Shown here piece by piece: positions 9,106 through 18,133 of a stretch of 64,000 nt of DNA. The notes beneath the pieces are model-generated. The model was given only the letters and a program-made list of their open reading frames with translations. It had not been told where the DNA came from and did not search any database. Position numbers and translations under genes: made by a program. The stretch's first letter is position 1; every line of letters begins with the position of its first letter. The DNA is from Alphaproteobacteria bacterium (GTDB lineage: Bacteria > Pseudomonadota > Alphaproteobacteria > Micavibrionales > Micavibrionaceae), in the NCBI GenBank assembly GCA_023384135.1, contig JAHDXS010000002.1, forward strand, positions 186,001 through 250,000, in the 5' to 3' direction.

Positions 9106-9237
9106 AAGGGCCTAGCCGATCCGGCCCTTAAAATCCCATAAAAATACGGCGCCACGCCTCAAATGACCCTTGCAAACCGGACTCTTAAAGGATATTAAAA
9201 CCGCCTGCCGGGGGCTCCCCCAATCAAAAGGCAGGCG
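9106..9237. other. Further hairpins downstream of the structured RNA
   Basis: AAGGGCC/GGCCCTT (9106-9112 with 9123-9129), flanked by A- and T-rich sequence, looks like a bidirectional terminator. A nested hairpin CGCCTGCC/GGCAGGCG (9202-9209 with 9230-9237) encloses GGGGG/CCCCC. They could be 3' elements of the structured RNA or leader structure of the receiver gene at 9362. No gene is seen between 9082 and 9361. Confidence 0.45.
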
Positions 9238-9361
9238 TCACACACGCCCCTACACCAAAAGATAGTTTGAACTATGCCAAGGGATGGGGTTAGAATGTGA
9301 CATAAATAAGGCATTTTTATTATCTATTTATAACATACATAAAAACGGGTGATTTTAGATT

Positions 9362-9874
9362 ATGGCGTTACGCCTTGATTTATTGAAAGTTTTGATCGTG
9401 GAGGATGTGGCACCGATGCGCCAGCTCCTCATGGCCCTCCTCACAACCCTTGGAATCGGCAATGTCATGTCCGCGCCCGACGGCGAACAAGGCTTCGAGG
9501 CCTTTTGCACGGAAAAGCCGGATATCGTGATCACGGATTGGCACATGGAGCCGGTGGACGGCATCGCGTTGACCCGCCTCATACGGCTCTCTGACCAGTC
9601 GCCCAATAAAACGGCGCCGGTCATTATGTTGACGGGCTTCAGCTCCCTCGACCGCATCGAGGAATCACGGGATGCAGGCATAACCGAATACCTCTCAAAA
9701 CCGTTTACGGCCGAAAAGCTGGTCAAAAGAATTAGTCATGTCATTGAAAATCCAAGAGACTTCATCATGACCAGTACTTATTTCGGGCCGGACCGCCGTC
9801 GCCGGACGCTCTCAGGCTTCTCCGGACCGTATCGACGGGCCTCGGATGAGATGAATTTTGTGTTAGTGGGTTAA
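9362..9874 (+). CDS. Single-domain response regulator (receiver), copy 1
   Basis: A 170-aa CheY-like receiver with a short tail and no DNA-binding domain. Visible receiver residues: acidic pair E14/D15, phospho-acceptor D59 in 'DIVITDWHM', T91 in 'VIMLTGF' and K113 in 'YLSKPF', so phosphorylation should be possible. Residues about 130-155 carry 'PRDFIMTSTYFGPDRRRR', a basic extension shared with copy 2 at 10554. The downstream gene at 9912 is its partner, and the pair is repeated at 10554/11051. It could relay a signal to the partner or act as a diffusible output; the cognate kinase is not in the window. Confidence 0.92.
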   Translation: MALRLDLLKVLIVEDVAPMRQLLMALLTTLGIGNVMSAPDGEQGFEAFCTEKPDIVITDWHMEPVDGIALTRLIRLSDQSPNKTAPVIMLTGFSSLDRIEESRDAGITEYLSKPFTAEKLVKRISHVIENPRDFIMTSTYFGPDRRRRTLSGFSGPYRRASDEMNFVLVG

Positions 9875-9911
9875 ATAAAAAAGACAAAATACTGATCAAT
9901 AAGGAATAAAA

Positions 9912-10421
9912 GTGCGAAACAAACCCAAAAGCGGACAAGTCGTCATATTAAAGGCCAACTTCGCGCTGCGGATGAAGATCGGCAAGGGCGGAATCGCACC
10001 CAAAGTGCTGCTCGCCTGCCGCCGTGTGATGGAGGAAAATGCCTTCGACTTCGCCCCCATGGCCCGCGATATTTTAAAAACGATACTGTCTGAAATAGAA
10101 AGAATGCGGGCGAATAAGCGCTCCCACGATGAGGCGTTAAACGCGCTGCGGATACAGGTCATGCAATTCAAGGCCAACGCCGCGACCTTCCGCTACCCTC
10201 TGCTCTCCGAAATCGCGCACAAGCTTCTGGATTTTCTCGACCAGATCGACCAACTCGACGCGCCGGCGATCGAAATCGTGCTGGCATTTCACGACACCGC
10301 TGAAAAACTTCTGGTCCGCCGCGACGAAAACCGCACGGACTCGCGCACCCGCAAAATTCCCGAGGAATTTGAAAGGGCGTTCGAACGCTACTGGAAACGC
10401 AAAACCGCCCCGGCATCGTAA
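9912..10421 (+). CDS. Helical partner of receiver, degenerate Hpt-like protein, copy 1
   Basis: A 169-aa alpha-helical protein with a GTG start and AAGGA upstream. It is paralogous to the protein at 11051, sharing 'FDFxPxAR', 'MQxKANAxTFxYxL' and 'EIV'. The core 'VMQFKANAATF' (around residues 83-93) aligns with the histidine phosphotransfer signature HxLKG-A-x-x-F/L, but the phosphorylatable His is Met (M84). By inference it is a phosphotransfer-like scaffold or pseudo-Hpt binding the receiver encoded just upstream. No database family is claimed. It could instead be a phosphatase or adaptor. Confidence 0.82.
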   Translation: MRNKPKSGQVVILKANFALRMKIGKGGIAPKVLLACRRVMEENAFDFAPMARDILKTILSEIERMRANKRSHDEALNALRIQVMQFKANAATFRYPLLSEIAHKLLDFLDQIDQLDAPAIEIVLAFHDTAEKLLVRRDENRTDSRTRKIPEEFERAFERYWKRKTAPAS

Positions 10422-10553
10422 CGCATACATGCGTATGATAATCCAACTTATGCGGGAATAACTGAAAATTCCTCTCACCCGATGCCTGCCCCTGAATGCC
10501 CCCGCATGCTAATATACCAAAGTATTAATATTGCGGATTCCTTATAGACACTC

Positions 10554-11054
10554 ATGCCCCTGAAACTCGAGCGCCTCAGTATGCTGATCGTTGAGGATAC
10601 AGAACCGATGCGCGACCTGATCGCGGCGGTTTTGGGCCGCTGCGGCGTGGGTAAAATCCTGCAGGCGTCCGACGGCGACGAGGCCTTTGGCGTCTTTTGC
10701 AAACACAACCCCGATATCGTGATTACGGATTGGCACATGCCCGCCGCCGACGGCCTCGACCTCGTGACCAAAATCCGCTGGACCAACGAATCGCCAAACC
10801 GCATGGCCCCCGTGATCATGCTGACCGGATACGGCGCAGAGCAACGCGTCACCGCCTCCCGCGACACGGGCGTCACGGAATTTCTGACGAAGCCTTTCCG
10901 CGCCGAGGATCTGATCAGCCGCATCCTCCATGTCATCCGCGCCCCGCGCGACTTCATCCTCAACGCCACCTATTTCGGGCCGGACCGTCGAAGAAACAGA
11001 AAACGCACCTATAACGGCCCCCTCCGGCGAACCTCAGACAACACACAGACATGA
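10554..11054 (+). CDS. Single-domain response regulator (receiver), copy 2
   Basis: A 166-aa paralogue of the receiver at 9362. It has the acidic pair E14/D15, acceptor D59 in the same 'DIVITDWHM' context, 'VIMLTGY' and 'FLTKPF', and the same basic tail 'YFGPDRRRNRKR'. The stop codon overlaps the start of the next gene (ATGA), so it is translationally coupled to its partner, unlike copy 1 where the two genes are 37 nt apart. Functionally a phospho-acceptor of an unidentified kinase. Confidence 0.92.
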   Translation: MPLKLERLSMLIVEDTEPMRDLIAAVLGRCGVGKILQASDGDEAFGVFCKHNPDIVITDWHMPAADGLDLVTKIRWTNESPNRMAPVIMLTGYGAEQRVTASRDTGVTEFLTKPFRAEDLISRILHVIRAPRDFILNATYFGPDRRRNRKRTYNGPLRRTSDNTQT

Positions 11055-11551
11055 CAGCGAACCAAAACCCCAAAGTCCGCATTTTCCGGGCCTCCTATGA
11101 ATTGCGCGCCCGCATCGGCGTCGGCCCGGTGCCGGAGGAGACGCTGATCGACTGCCAGCAGATGATCGACAAGAACGAGTTCGACTTCACCCCCCTCGCC
11201 CGTGAATTCCTGGAGAATCTAAGCCGCACGATCAGGAAAGCCCGCACGAAAGAAATCTCCGAAAATGAAGCCCTGCATCGCATGACCGAAATCGTGATGC
11301 AGCTCAAGGCCAATGCCTCCACCTTTCATTATCGTCTGGTCGGCAACCTGGCGCAGGTTATGCTGGGCTTTCTCGAAAGTCTGACCCATATCGATGCCAA
11401 CGCCGTCGAAATCGTCGAGGCGCACCAGAAGACGCTTCTGGCCATTATCGAAAAACGCATGACCGGCGATGGCGGCCCCTACGGGCGGCAGCTGCAACAG
11501 GAATTGATCCAGGCCTGCGAACGCTACAGCCGCAGCAGCGAGAAAAAATAA
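11051..11551 (+). CDS. Helical partner of receiver, degenerate Hpt-like protein, copy 2
   Basis: A 166-aa helical protein coupled by a 4-nt overlap to the receiver at 10554. Core 'VMQLKANASTFHY' (residues 82-94) resembles the Hpt HxLKG motif with Met83 in place of His, the same substitution as in copy 1. Residues conserved between the copies include 'FDF', 'LAR' or 'MAR', the KANA motif and 'EIV' in the last helix. The conserved loss of His in both copies argues for a non-catalytic binding role. Function otherwise unknown. Confidence 0.82.
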   Translation: MTANQNPKVRIFRASYELRARIGVGPVPEETLIDCQQMIDKNEFDFTPLAREFLENLSRTIRKARTKEISENEALHRMTEIVMQLKANASTFHYRLVGNLAQVMLGFLESLTHIDANAVEIVEAHQKTLLAIIEKRMTGDGGPYGRQLQQELIQACERYSRSSEKK

Positions 11552-11577
11552 AAGCCGCACATTGACTGCGCGGCTTT
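11551..11577. terminator. Bidirectional terminator between the receiver cluster and serA
   Basis: AAAGCCGC / GCGGCTTT, an 8-bp stem with 11-nt loop, A-rich on the left and T at its right end, placed between two converging genes. Confidence 0.6.
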
Positions 11578-11601
11578 CGTAAATTCCGGTAAAAAATACG
11601 C

Positions 11602-13179
11602 CTAGAATTTCAAACGCTTGACGCTTTCGATCTGCGGCAACGCGGCGACCTGCTCGAACAGCTCATCCGACAAAGGCGCATCAAGCGAGACCAGACAGAC
11701 GGCCGTTTCACCGGCCTTGACCCGGCCCAGCCGGAAATCCGCGATATTCTGGCCGCCATTGGCCAGAATGGTGCCAAGCCCGCCAATCAGGCCCGGCTGG
11801 TCCTTGTTACGGATGAACAGCATATGCGTCGTCAAGGCAGCCTCGACCGGAACGCCTTCGATATTCACGATGCGTGGCTCCTTACCCGTAAACAAAGTTC
11901 CGGTAATATTGCGCGTGCGCTTGCTGGTCCGGACGATCAGGTTGATCATCGAGCGCCAGTTGCGGCTGTTCTTATCATAGCTTTGCTTGATCTTGATACC
12001 GCGCGCCTCGGCGACCTTGAGCGCGTTGACCATATTGATGCTCTCCGTCTGCGCACCCAGAAGATGCGCGATGATGACCGAGGTGATCGGGTCGGTGTTG
12101 ATATCCGTCACAGTCCCCTCATACTCAATATCGATGCTCTCAATGGCATGCTCCGTGATCTGCCCGGCGAACTCGCCCAGCTGCGCCCCCAGCCCCAGAT
12201 AGGGCTTGAGCCTCGGCGCATCCTCGGCGGAAATGGAGGGCATGTTCAGCGCGTTGGTGACCGCCCCGTTCATGAGGTAATCCGCCATCTGCTCGGCCAC
12301 CTGCAACGCCACGTTGACCTGCGCCTCGGTCGTGGACGCGCCCAGATGCGGGGTGCAAATCAGCTTCGGGTGGTTGAACAGAATATTCTCCTTCGCCGGT
12401 TCGACCTCGAACACGTCCAGCCCCGCCCCGGCCACCTTGCCGGAATCCAGTGCCTCCTTGAGGTCTTCCTCGACGATCAGCCCGCCGCGCGCACAGTTGA
12501 TGATATAAACGCCGTCCTTCATCTGTGCGATCGTGTCTTTGTTGATCATGTGCGAGGTCTTGTCGTTCTTCGGCACGTGGATCGTGATGAAGTCGGAATA
12601 TTTATAGATATCCTCAAGCTCAACCTTCTCGACCCCGATATCCTGCGCCCGCTCCACCGTCAGGAACGGGTCAAACGCGATAACCTTCATCTTGAGGCCC
12701 AGCGCCCGGTCGGCCACGATGGAGCCGATATTCCCGCACCCGATGACGCCCAGAGTCTTGTTGTAAAGCTCGGTACCCATGAATTTGCTCTTTTCCCACT
12801 TCCCGGCGTGCGTGCTGGCGTTCGCCTGCGGGATCTGCCGCGCGAGGGAAAACATCATGGCGATGGCATGCTCGGCCGTAGTAATGGAATTGCCGAACGG
12901 CGTGTTCATAACCACGATCCCGGCATTCGTGGCAACCGGGATATCGACGTTATCGACCCCGATCCCCGCCCGGCCGATGACCTTGAGGTTCTTGGCCGCC
13001 GCGATCATGGCCGCGTTCACCTTGGTTTCGCTGCGGATCGCCAGACCGTCATACTGGTCGATGATGGCGAGTTGCTCCTCGGGCTTGAGGCCCGGCTTGA
13101 AATCGACCTCGACTCCGGCTTTCTTGAAAATCTCGATGGCAAGGGGGTCCAGCTTATCGCTGATGAGAACTTTGGGCAT
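11602..13179 (-). CDS. serA: D-3-phosphoglycerate dehydrogenase
   Basis: A 525-aa enzyme for the first step of serine synthesis (3-phosphoglycerate to 3-phosphohydroxypyruvate, NAD-dependent). The long type I form: 2-hydroxyacid dehydrogenase fold with Rossmann motif 'GVIGCGNIGSIVADRA', the active-site His in 'CTPHLGASTTEAQ', an intervening domain (about 320-450) and a C-terminal ACT domain ('HMLFIRNKDQPGLIGGLG...') expected to bind serine for feedback control. Start has AGGAG 7 nt upstream. It is the last gene of a serC-MFS-serA run on the minus strand, with serB divergent. Confidence 0.97.
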   Translation of the reverse strand: MPKVLISDKLDPLAIEIFKKAGVEVDFKPGLKPEEQLAIIDQYDGLAIRSETKVNAAMIAAAKNLKVIGRAGIGVDNVDIPVATNAGIVVMNTPFGNSITTAEHAIAMMFSLARQIPQANASTHAGKWEKSKFMGTELYNKTLGVIGCGNIGSIVADRALGLKMKVIAFDPFLTVERAQDIGVEKVELEDIYKYSDFITIHVPKNDKTSHMINKDTIAQMKDGVYIINCARGGLIVEEDLKEALDSGKVAGAGLDVFEVEPAKENILFNHPKLICTPHLGASTTEAQVNVALQVAEQMADYLMNGAVTNALNMPSISAEDAPRLKPYLGLGAQLGEFAGQITEHAIESIDIEYEGTVTDINTDPITSVIIAHLLGAQTESINMVNALKVAEARGIKIKQSYDKNSRNWRSMINLIVRTSKRTRNITGTLFTGKEPRIVNIEGVPVEAALTTHMLFIRNKDQPGLIGGLGTILANGGQNIADFRLGRVKAGETAVCLVSLDAPLSDELFEQVAALPQIESVKRLKF

Positions 13180-13264
13180 CCTATGACTCCTATTTTGTCT
13201 TGTTAGGAAAACAGGCGCCCAGAACTATGGGAGTTTCAATAAGAAGTAAAGAAAATAATGAGGC

Positions 13265-14524
13265 CTACTCCTCAAGGTAATCCAGATCGGTCCCGAACGT
13301 CTCCTTGAGGCTGGCCAGCGCGATAAACGCCAGAACCAGCATCAGCATGACCACGCTCAAGCCCGCCAGACTCACCCCCAGAGCGCCCTTGAGCGACTGA
13401 AAAATCAGGGTGCTGAGGATCACAGAACCGCGTACCATGTTGGGAATGCTGGTCGCCGCCGTGGCGCGGATATTGGTGCCGAACTGCTCCGCACCCATCT
13501 GCACGAACATGGCCCAATACCCCGTGCCGATCCCGAGCAGCAGGCAAAGCCCGTAATAGGCCTCCAGCGAGTGATGCGGCCCCCAGACATAAACGCAGGA
13601 AAACACCGCCGTCAGGCACAGAAATATCCCCACAGCCTTCTTCCGGCTGCGCAGCAATTGGCTGAGAAGGCCGCTCAGCATATCCCCGATCACCAGCCCG
13701 ACATAGCAGAACAGCACGGCATTCCCGGCCGTCGGCAACTCGCCCTTCATCCCGAAATCCTTGGCGAATTCCGGGGTAAAGGTTATGAACAGCCCCACGA
13801 CCGCCCACAGCGGCATCCCCACCACGATGACCGCAATATATTTTTTGAACGAAGCAGGCCGCAGCAGCATGAGCGGGTTCCCGGGGGTGAGTAATTTTTT
13901 GCCCTCTTTACCTTGCTTGCTCATCATCTCGAACATCGCGGATTCCCGCACCTGCAAGCGCAGCACAAGCAGAGCCAACCCCATCAGCCCGCCGATGATA
14001 TAAGCCGTGCGCCAATCGGTAATCTCGGCGATGACCGCAGCAAAAACAGCGCCCGCCACGCCGATGGAGGCGATGAAGGTCGTCCCCAGCCCGCGCAGAT
14101 GGCGGGGCAGCAATTCCGACGCCAGCGTCACGCCCGCCCCCAGCTCCCCGGCCAGACCGACCCCGGCGATAAACCGCAGGATGGCGTATTGTTCCACACT
14201 GGTGACAAATCCGTTGAGCATATTCGCGACAGAATACATCAGGATGGAGCCGAACAGCACCGAAACCCGGCCCATCCGGTCGCCCCACACACCCCACAGC
14301 AAGCCACCGACCAGAAGCCCCGCCATCTGGGTATTCAGAAGGAAAATCCCGCTCTCAAGAAGCTCGGCCTCGTCCGTAATGCCGAGGCTGATCAGGCTTT
14401 TAACCCGGACGATATTGAACAGCAGCAGATCAAAGATATCGACGAAATACCCCAGTGTCGCCACCAGGATGGTCATCATGGTCGCCCGCTCGATCTCGTA
14501 TTTTTTCTCAAGCGAGGAGAGCAT
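13265..14524 (-). CDS. MFS transporter (sugar/aromatic acid symporter type)
   Basis: A 419-aa, 12-helix major facilitator. The loop 2-3 signature appears as 'GGLLWGVWGDRMGRVSVLFGS' and 'GLAGELGAGVTLASELLPRH' follows the TM4-5 pattern of the metabolite:H+ symporter families. I start at ATG 14524, 5 nt past the serC stop; a longer frame would lie inside serC. It sits between serC and serA, so it probably shares their transcript and may move a serine-related or organic-acid metabolite; the substrate cannot be read from sequence. Confidence 0.87.
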   Translation of the reverse strand: MLSSLEKKYEIERATMMTILVATLGYFVDIFDLLLFNIVRVKSLISLGITDEAELLESGIFLLNTQMAGLLVGGLLWGVWGDRMGRVSVLFGSILMYSVANMLNGFVTSVEQYAILRFIAGVGLAGELGAGVTLASELLPRHLRGLGTTFIASIGVAGAVFAAVIAEITDWRTAYIIGGLMGLALLVLRLQVRESAMFEMMSKQGKEGKKLLTPGNPLMLLRPASFKKYIAVIVVGMPLWAVVGLFITFTPEFAKDFGMKGELPTAGNAVLFCYVGLVIGDMLSGLLSQLLRSRKKAVGIFLCLTAVFSCVYVWGPHHSLEAYYGLCLLLGIGTGYWAMFVQMGAEQFGTNIRATAATSIPNMVRGSVILSTLIFQSLKGALGVSLAGLSVVMLMLVLAFIALASLKETFGTDLDYLEE

Positions 14525-14529
14525 GGTCT

Positions 14530-15702
14530 TTAAGCCGCCTTTTGCGCCTGCGCATCGGCCTTGGCCTTGGCAAAGGACCATTCGATCCACGGGATCAACG
14601 CCTCAACGTCCGCCGTCTCAACGGTCGCACCGCACCAGACTCGCAAGCCTGCCGGCGCATCCCGGTACCCGGCAATATCGTATCCCGCGCCCTCTTTTTC
14701 CAGAAGCTTCGTCATCGCCTTGATGAACGGCTCCTTGTCGGCATCGGGCAGCGCGGCGAACCACGCATCTGTGATCTTGAGGCACACCGAGGTCTTGGAA
14801 CTTGTTTCCGGTTTTTGCGCCAGAAATTCGATCCAGCCCGTTTTACTAACCCATTGCTCGATCGCCTTGTAATTCTCTTCGGTCCGCTTCAGCGTACCCT
14901 TGAGGCCGCCGATCGTCTTGACCCAGCGCAGCGCGTCAAGACAGTCCTCGACCGCCATCATGGAGGGCGTGTTGATCGTCGCGCCCTCGAAAATGCCTTC
15001 ATTCAGCTTGCCCTTGGCCGTCATGCGGAAAATCTTCGGCAGCGGACGGTCGGGCGTATAGCTCTCAAGACGCGCCACCGCGCGGGGCGAGAGAACCAGC
15101 ATCCCGTGCGCACCCTCGCCGCCCAGAACCTTCTGCCAGCTCCACGTGACGACATCCAGCTTCTCCCACGGCATATCGTAAGCGAACACCGCCGAGGTCG
15201 CATCGCAGAAGCTCAACCCCTCGCGCTTTGCGCTGATCCACTCACCATTCGGAACCCGCACGCCCGAAGTCGTGCCGTTCCAGACGAAAACCGTGTCCCG
15301 CGCCGGATCGGCCTGCGAGAGATCGGGAATACCGCCGTAAGGCGCTTCGAACGTGCGCACATCGGAAATCTTGAGCTGTCCGGTCACGTCCTTCAGCCAG
15401 TCGGTCGAAAACGCCTCCCAAGCGAAAACATCGACCCCGCGCACACCCAGCATTGACCAGAGCGCCATTTCGAACGCCCCCGTATCGGAAGCCGGAACGA
15501 TCCCGACCCGGTAATCGGCCGGAATACCCAGTACCTCTTTATGAAGGTCGATGACCTCCTTGAGCTTGGCCTTGAGTGGCCCCGCCCGGTGCGAACGGCC
15601 CAGCATTGCGCCCTCAAGCGCGGAAAAGCTCCAGCCGGGACGCTTGGCGCACGGGCCGGACGAAAAATTCGGGTTGTTGGGTTTGCGTTGGGGTTTTTCC
15701 AT
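14530..15702 (-). CDS. serC: Phosphoserine aminotransferase
   Basis: A 390-aa class V PLP enzyme converting 3-phosphohydroxypyruvate and glutamate to phosphoserine. '[16 protein letters not shown]' is the N-terminal signature of the alphaproteobacterial/archaeal SerC type. The PLP lysine lies in '[16 protein letters not shown]'. ATG has GGAGAG 7 nt upstream. It faces serB across a 151-bp divergent promoter region and is followed 5 nt later by the MFS gene. It may also serve pyridoxine synthesis, as SerC does in many bacteria. Confidence 0.97.
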   Translation of the reverse strand: MEKPQRKPNNPNFSSGPCAKRPGWSFSALEGAMLGRSHRAGPLKAKLKEVIDLHKEVLGIPADYRVGIVPASDTGAFEMALWSMLGVRGVDVFAWEAFSTDWLKDVTGQLKISDVRTFEAPYGGIPDLSQADPARDTVFVWNGTTSGVRVPNGEWISAKREGLSFCDATSAVFAYDMPWEKLDVVTWSWQKVLGGEGAHGMLVLSPRAVARLESYTPDRPLPKIFRMTAKGKLNEGIFEGATINTPSMMAVEDCLDALRWVKTIGGLKGTLKRTEENYKAIEQWVSKTGWIEFLAQKPETSSKTSVCLKITDAWFAALPDADKEPFIKAMTKLLEKEGAGYDIAGYRDAPAGLRVWCGATVETADVEALIPWIEWSFAKAKADAQAQKAA

Positions 15703-15853
15703 GATTTCACTCTCCGGGCAATCCCGCCCGTATCCTTATAAAGGCTCGATAATAAAAATGGTTTGGGATGGACAATCTTCCGCACAAGCGTTAAGGAATT
15801 TCTGACGCTCTGGCAAGTGTTTTTAGAAAGCGGCAGCGTCAAGAGAACCGGAA

Positions 15854-16756
15854 ATGACCCATATACTGACCCTCGTAGCCTCGCAAGGCAACCCGCCCGT
15901 CACCGACCGCCACTTCAAGGACGCAGCTGCGATCCTCGAAAATTACAACGTCAAGCCAACCGCCAAACCGCACTGGCTGGATAAGGGCAAGGCTGGAGAA
16001 ATGACGCTGTCCGAAGGCCCGCAAAGCGCCCTGATCGCACACCTGCGCGACGAATTCGCAACCGACAAAATCGACTTTTTTATTACCCCGTCCAAAAACC
16101 GCCAGAAGAAACTTCTCCTCGCCGACATGGACTCGACCATCGCCAGCACCGAAACGCTTGACGAACTCGCCGCCTTCGCAGGCATCAAGGACAAGATCGC
16201 GGCCATCACGGCTCTGGCTATGGAGGGTAAGCTCGATTTCCACGCGGCCCTGCGCGAGCGGGTTGGGCTGCTCAAGGACCTCCCTCTCTCCGCTCTGCAT
16301 GAAACGCTGGCGCAAACCGAACTCAACCCCGGCGCAGAAACCTTCGCCCCCACGATGCGCGCGCAGGGTCACACCTGTGTTCTGGTCTCTGGCGGTTTCA
16401 CCTTCTTCACCGAAGCCATCGCCGAAAAAAGCGGCTTTGAATTCCATCATGGGAATATTCTGGAAATAGAAAACGACAAACTGACCGGAAAAGTGCGCGA
16501 ACCGATCCTCGATAAATTCGCGAAAGTCGCCTTTCTCGACGAATACACGAAAAAACTCGGCCTCTCCCCGGAAGACTGCCTGACCATCGGCGACGGCGCC
16601 AACGACATCCCCATGCTCAAAAAAGCGGGCCTCGGCATCGGCTACCGTCCGAAAAATGCGGTTCTTGATGCAGTAAGCAACGCGATCCTCTATGGCGATC
16701 TCACCGCAGCCCTCTATGCGCAGGGCTATTCATCCAAATATTTCAAACGCCACTGA
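15854..16756 (+). CDS. serB: Phosphoserine phosphatase
   Basis: A 300-aa HAD-family enzyme for the last step of serine synthesis. The catalytic motif DMDST is at residues 91-95, followed by 'TLDELAAFAGIKDKIAAIT', motif II 'LVSGGFTFFT' and motif III/IV 'GDGANDIPMLKKAGLGIGY'. The ~85-residue N-terminal extension is an ACT-like regulatory domain, as in other SerB proteins of this length. Divergent from serC; the three ser genes plus a transporter form one locus. Confidence 0.97.
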   Translation: MTHILTLVASQGNPPVTDRHFKDAAAILENYNVKPTAKPHWLDKGKAGEMTLSEGPQSALIAHLRDEFATDKIDFFITPSKNRQKKLLLADMDSTIASTETLDELAAFAGIKDKIAAITALAMEGKLDFHAALRERVGLLKDLPLSALHETLAQTELNPGAETFAPTMRAQGHTCVLVSGGFTFFTEAIAEKSGFEFHHGNILEIENDKLTGKVREPILDKFAKVAFLDEYTKKLGLSPEDCLTIGDGANDIPMLKKAGLGIGYRPKNAVLDAVSNAILYGDLTAALYAQGYSSKYFKRH

Positions 16757-16786
16757 AAAGGCGGTTTTCCTTTAATTTCTCTTTTG

Positions 16787-16801
16787 TTAAAGTGACATTA
16801 A
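16787..16801. promoter_or_regulatory. CtrA-type box (TTAA-N7-TTAA) upstream of the AAA+ ATPase
   Basis: TTAA AGTGACA TTAA, 79 bp upstream of the ATPase start codon and 30 bp after serB. Second full-consensus site of the window. The motif is seen; regulation by CtrA is inferred. Confidence 0.45.
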
Positions 16802-16880
16802 CCTTGTAACAATAAGGTAAGCTTGGCGCGGTCTGAAAGCTGCGGCCTGATAACCTGAAAACGGAACCGGAACGGGCGTT

Positions 16881-18107
16881 ATGACTGAAAAATGGGATTA
16901 TCTGGTATCGGAAGAACAGCTCGAAGATCTGATCCGTAATTACTGTAACGATTTTACGGCTCTGGCCCGCGCCGGACGCTATCCACCCATCACGGGCCGG
17001 GATGCGGAAATCGATGACTGCATCCTGATTCTTTTGCAGCGCGGACGTAAAAACTGTTGTTTTCTGGCGCCCGCAGGGGTCGGTAAAACCGCAGCCGTAG
17101 TCGGTCTCGCGCAGCGCGTCGTGGCGGATCAGGTACCCGACTACCTTAAGAACGCCCGCGTTCTGGAGGTCGATCTGGCCCGTATGGCTTCGGGAACATC
17201 AAGCCGCGCGGAGTTTCAGGCGCGCCTGATGCCTTTCTGCAAGGGTGTCGCCGAGCGATACCACGATCCGAACAAGCCGCGTTACATCCTCTTTCTTGAC
17301 GAGATCCACCAGATCATGCCGAGCTGCGTGGGCTCTTCCTACGCCGGGATGTCCGACACGATGAAGCCCTACCTGACCGCCGGAGATCTTCTGGTTCTGG
17401 GCGCAACGACGCTCGACGAATACCGGCATTATGTCGAACTCGACCCCGCACTCGATCGACGTTTCCAAAAGGTCTTCCTGAAAATCCCGAATTCAGACGA
17501 AACATACCACATTCTCAAGGGTCTGCGCCCGGCCCATGAAAAGCACCACCGCGTCAAGGTGCCCGAAAACCTTCTGATGTTGATCGTGAGGCTGACGGAC
17601 GAGCACATGCGCAAACGTAACCAGCCTGACAAATCCATCATCACGCTGGACGCGGCGATGGCCTTCCACGTTCGTGAACACGGCGTGGATTCCGAACTGA
17701 ACGTGGAATCGATCTATCACATGGTCGGGCGCGAGACAAAGCTCAACAAGCACGCGCTTCATGACGAGAAAAAGCTCGAAGAGATATTCCGTCGCGTGGA
17801 TATCCTTGAGGGACGGATTCAGGACGAAAGCAAAAAACAATTCACAGTCTACGACCCGGCTGCCAAGCTCAAGGACGTAGAAATGGATCAATCCTACCAA
17901 AGACAGGTGGAGCGCGAAAAAGCCGCAGAACAGGCGCTTCTAGCAGAGTCTCTGAAGGCACAAGACGACAAAATCGGCAAAAAACCTGAGACTGACAACA
18001 AAATCACAGAACTGGCCGCCAAACTTGAGAAGAAACTCGAAGAAGTCGTCGAGAAGAAACTTGAAGAAAAGGCCGAAGAAAAAGAAAAACAGCGGGACAT
18101 GGGCTAA
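16881..18107 (+). CDS. Stand-alone ClpA/ClpB NBD1-type AAA+ ATPase with C-terminal coiled coil
   Basis: A 408-aa protein corresponding to only the first nucleotide-binding domain of ClpA/ClpB. Walker A 'APAGVGKT' (63-70), Walker B 'ILFLDE' (136-141), sensor-1 'LGATTLDEYR', arginine finger 'LDRRFQKV' (193-194), and the ClpB-like 'GRDAEIDDCI' and 'EVDLARMASGTSSRAEFQARL'. There is no Clp N-domain, no second ATPase domain and no ClpP-binding loop. The last ~70 residues are Lys/Glu-rich and probably coiled coil. Family knowledge gives a ring-forming remodelling ATPase; substrate and partner are unknown. A CtrA-type site lies upstream. It could be a specialised chaperone or a secretion/motility accessory. 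Confidence 0.85.
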   Translation: MTEKWDYLVSEEQLEDLIRNYCNDFTALARAGRYPPITGRDAEIDDCILILLQRGRKNCCFLAPAGVGKTAAVVGLAQRVVADQVPDYLKNARVLEVDLARMASGTSSRAEFQARLMPFCKGVAERYHDPNKPRYILFLDEIHQIMPSCVGSSYAGMSDTMKPYLTAGDLLVLGATTLDEYRHYVELDPALDRRFQKVFLKIPNSDETYHILKGLRPAHEKHHRVKVPENLLMLIVRLTDEHMRKRNQPDKSIITLDAAMAFHVREHGVDSELNVESIYHMVGRETKLNKHALHDEKKLEEIFRRVDILEGRIQDESKKQFTVYDPAAKLKDVEMDQSYQRQVEREKAAEQALLAESLKAQDDKIGKKPETDNKITELAAKLEKKLEEVVEKKLEEKAEEKEKQRDMG

Positions 18108-18133
18108 ATCTTGGCCGGCCTCTATTCGAGAGG

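Noticed and set aside
11824..13206. 460-aa plus-strand frame opposite serA
   Set aside because: serA is unambiguous; the frame has no start signal or recognisable domain.
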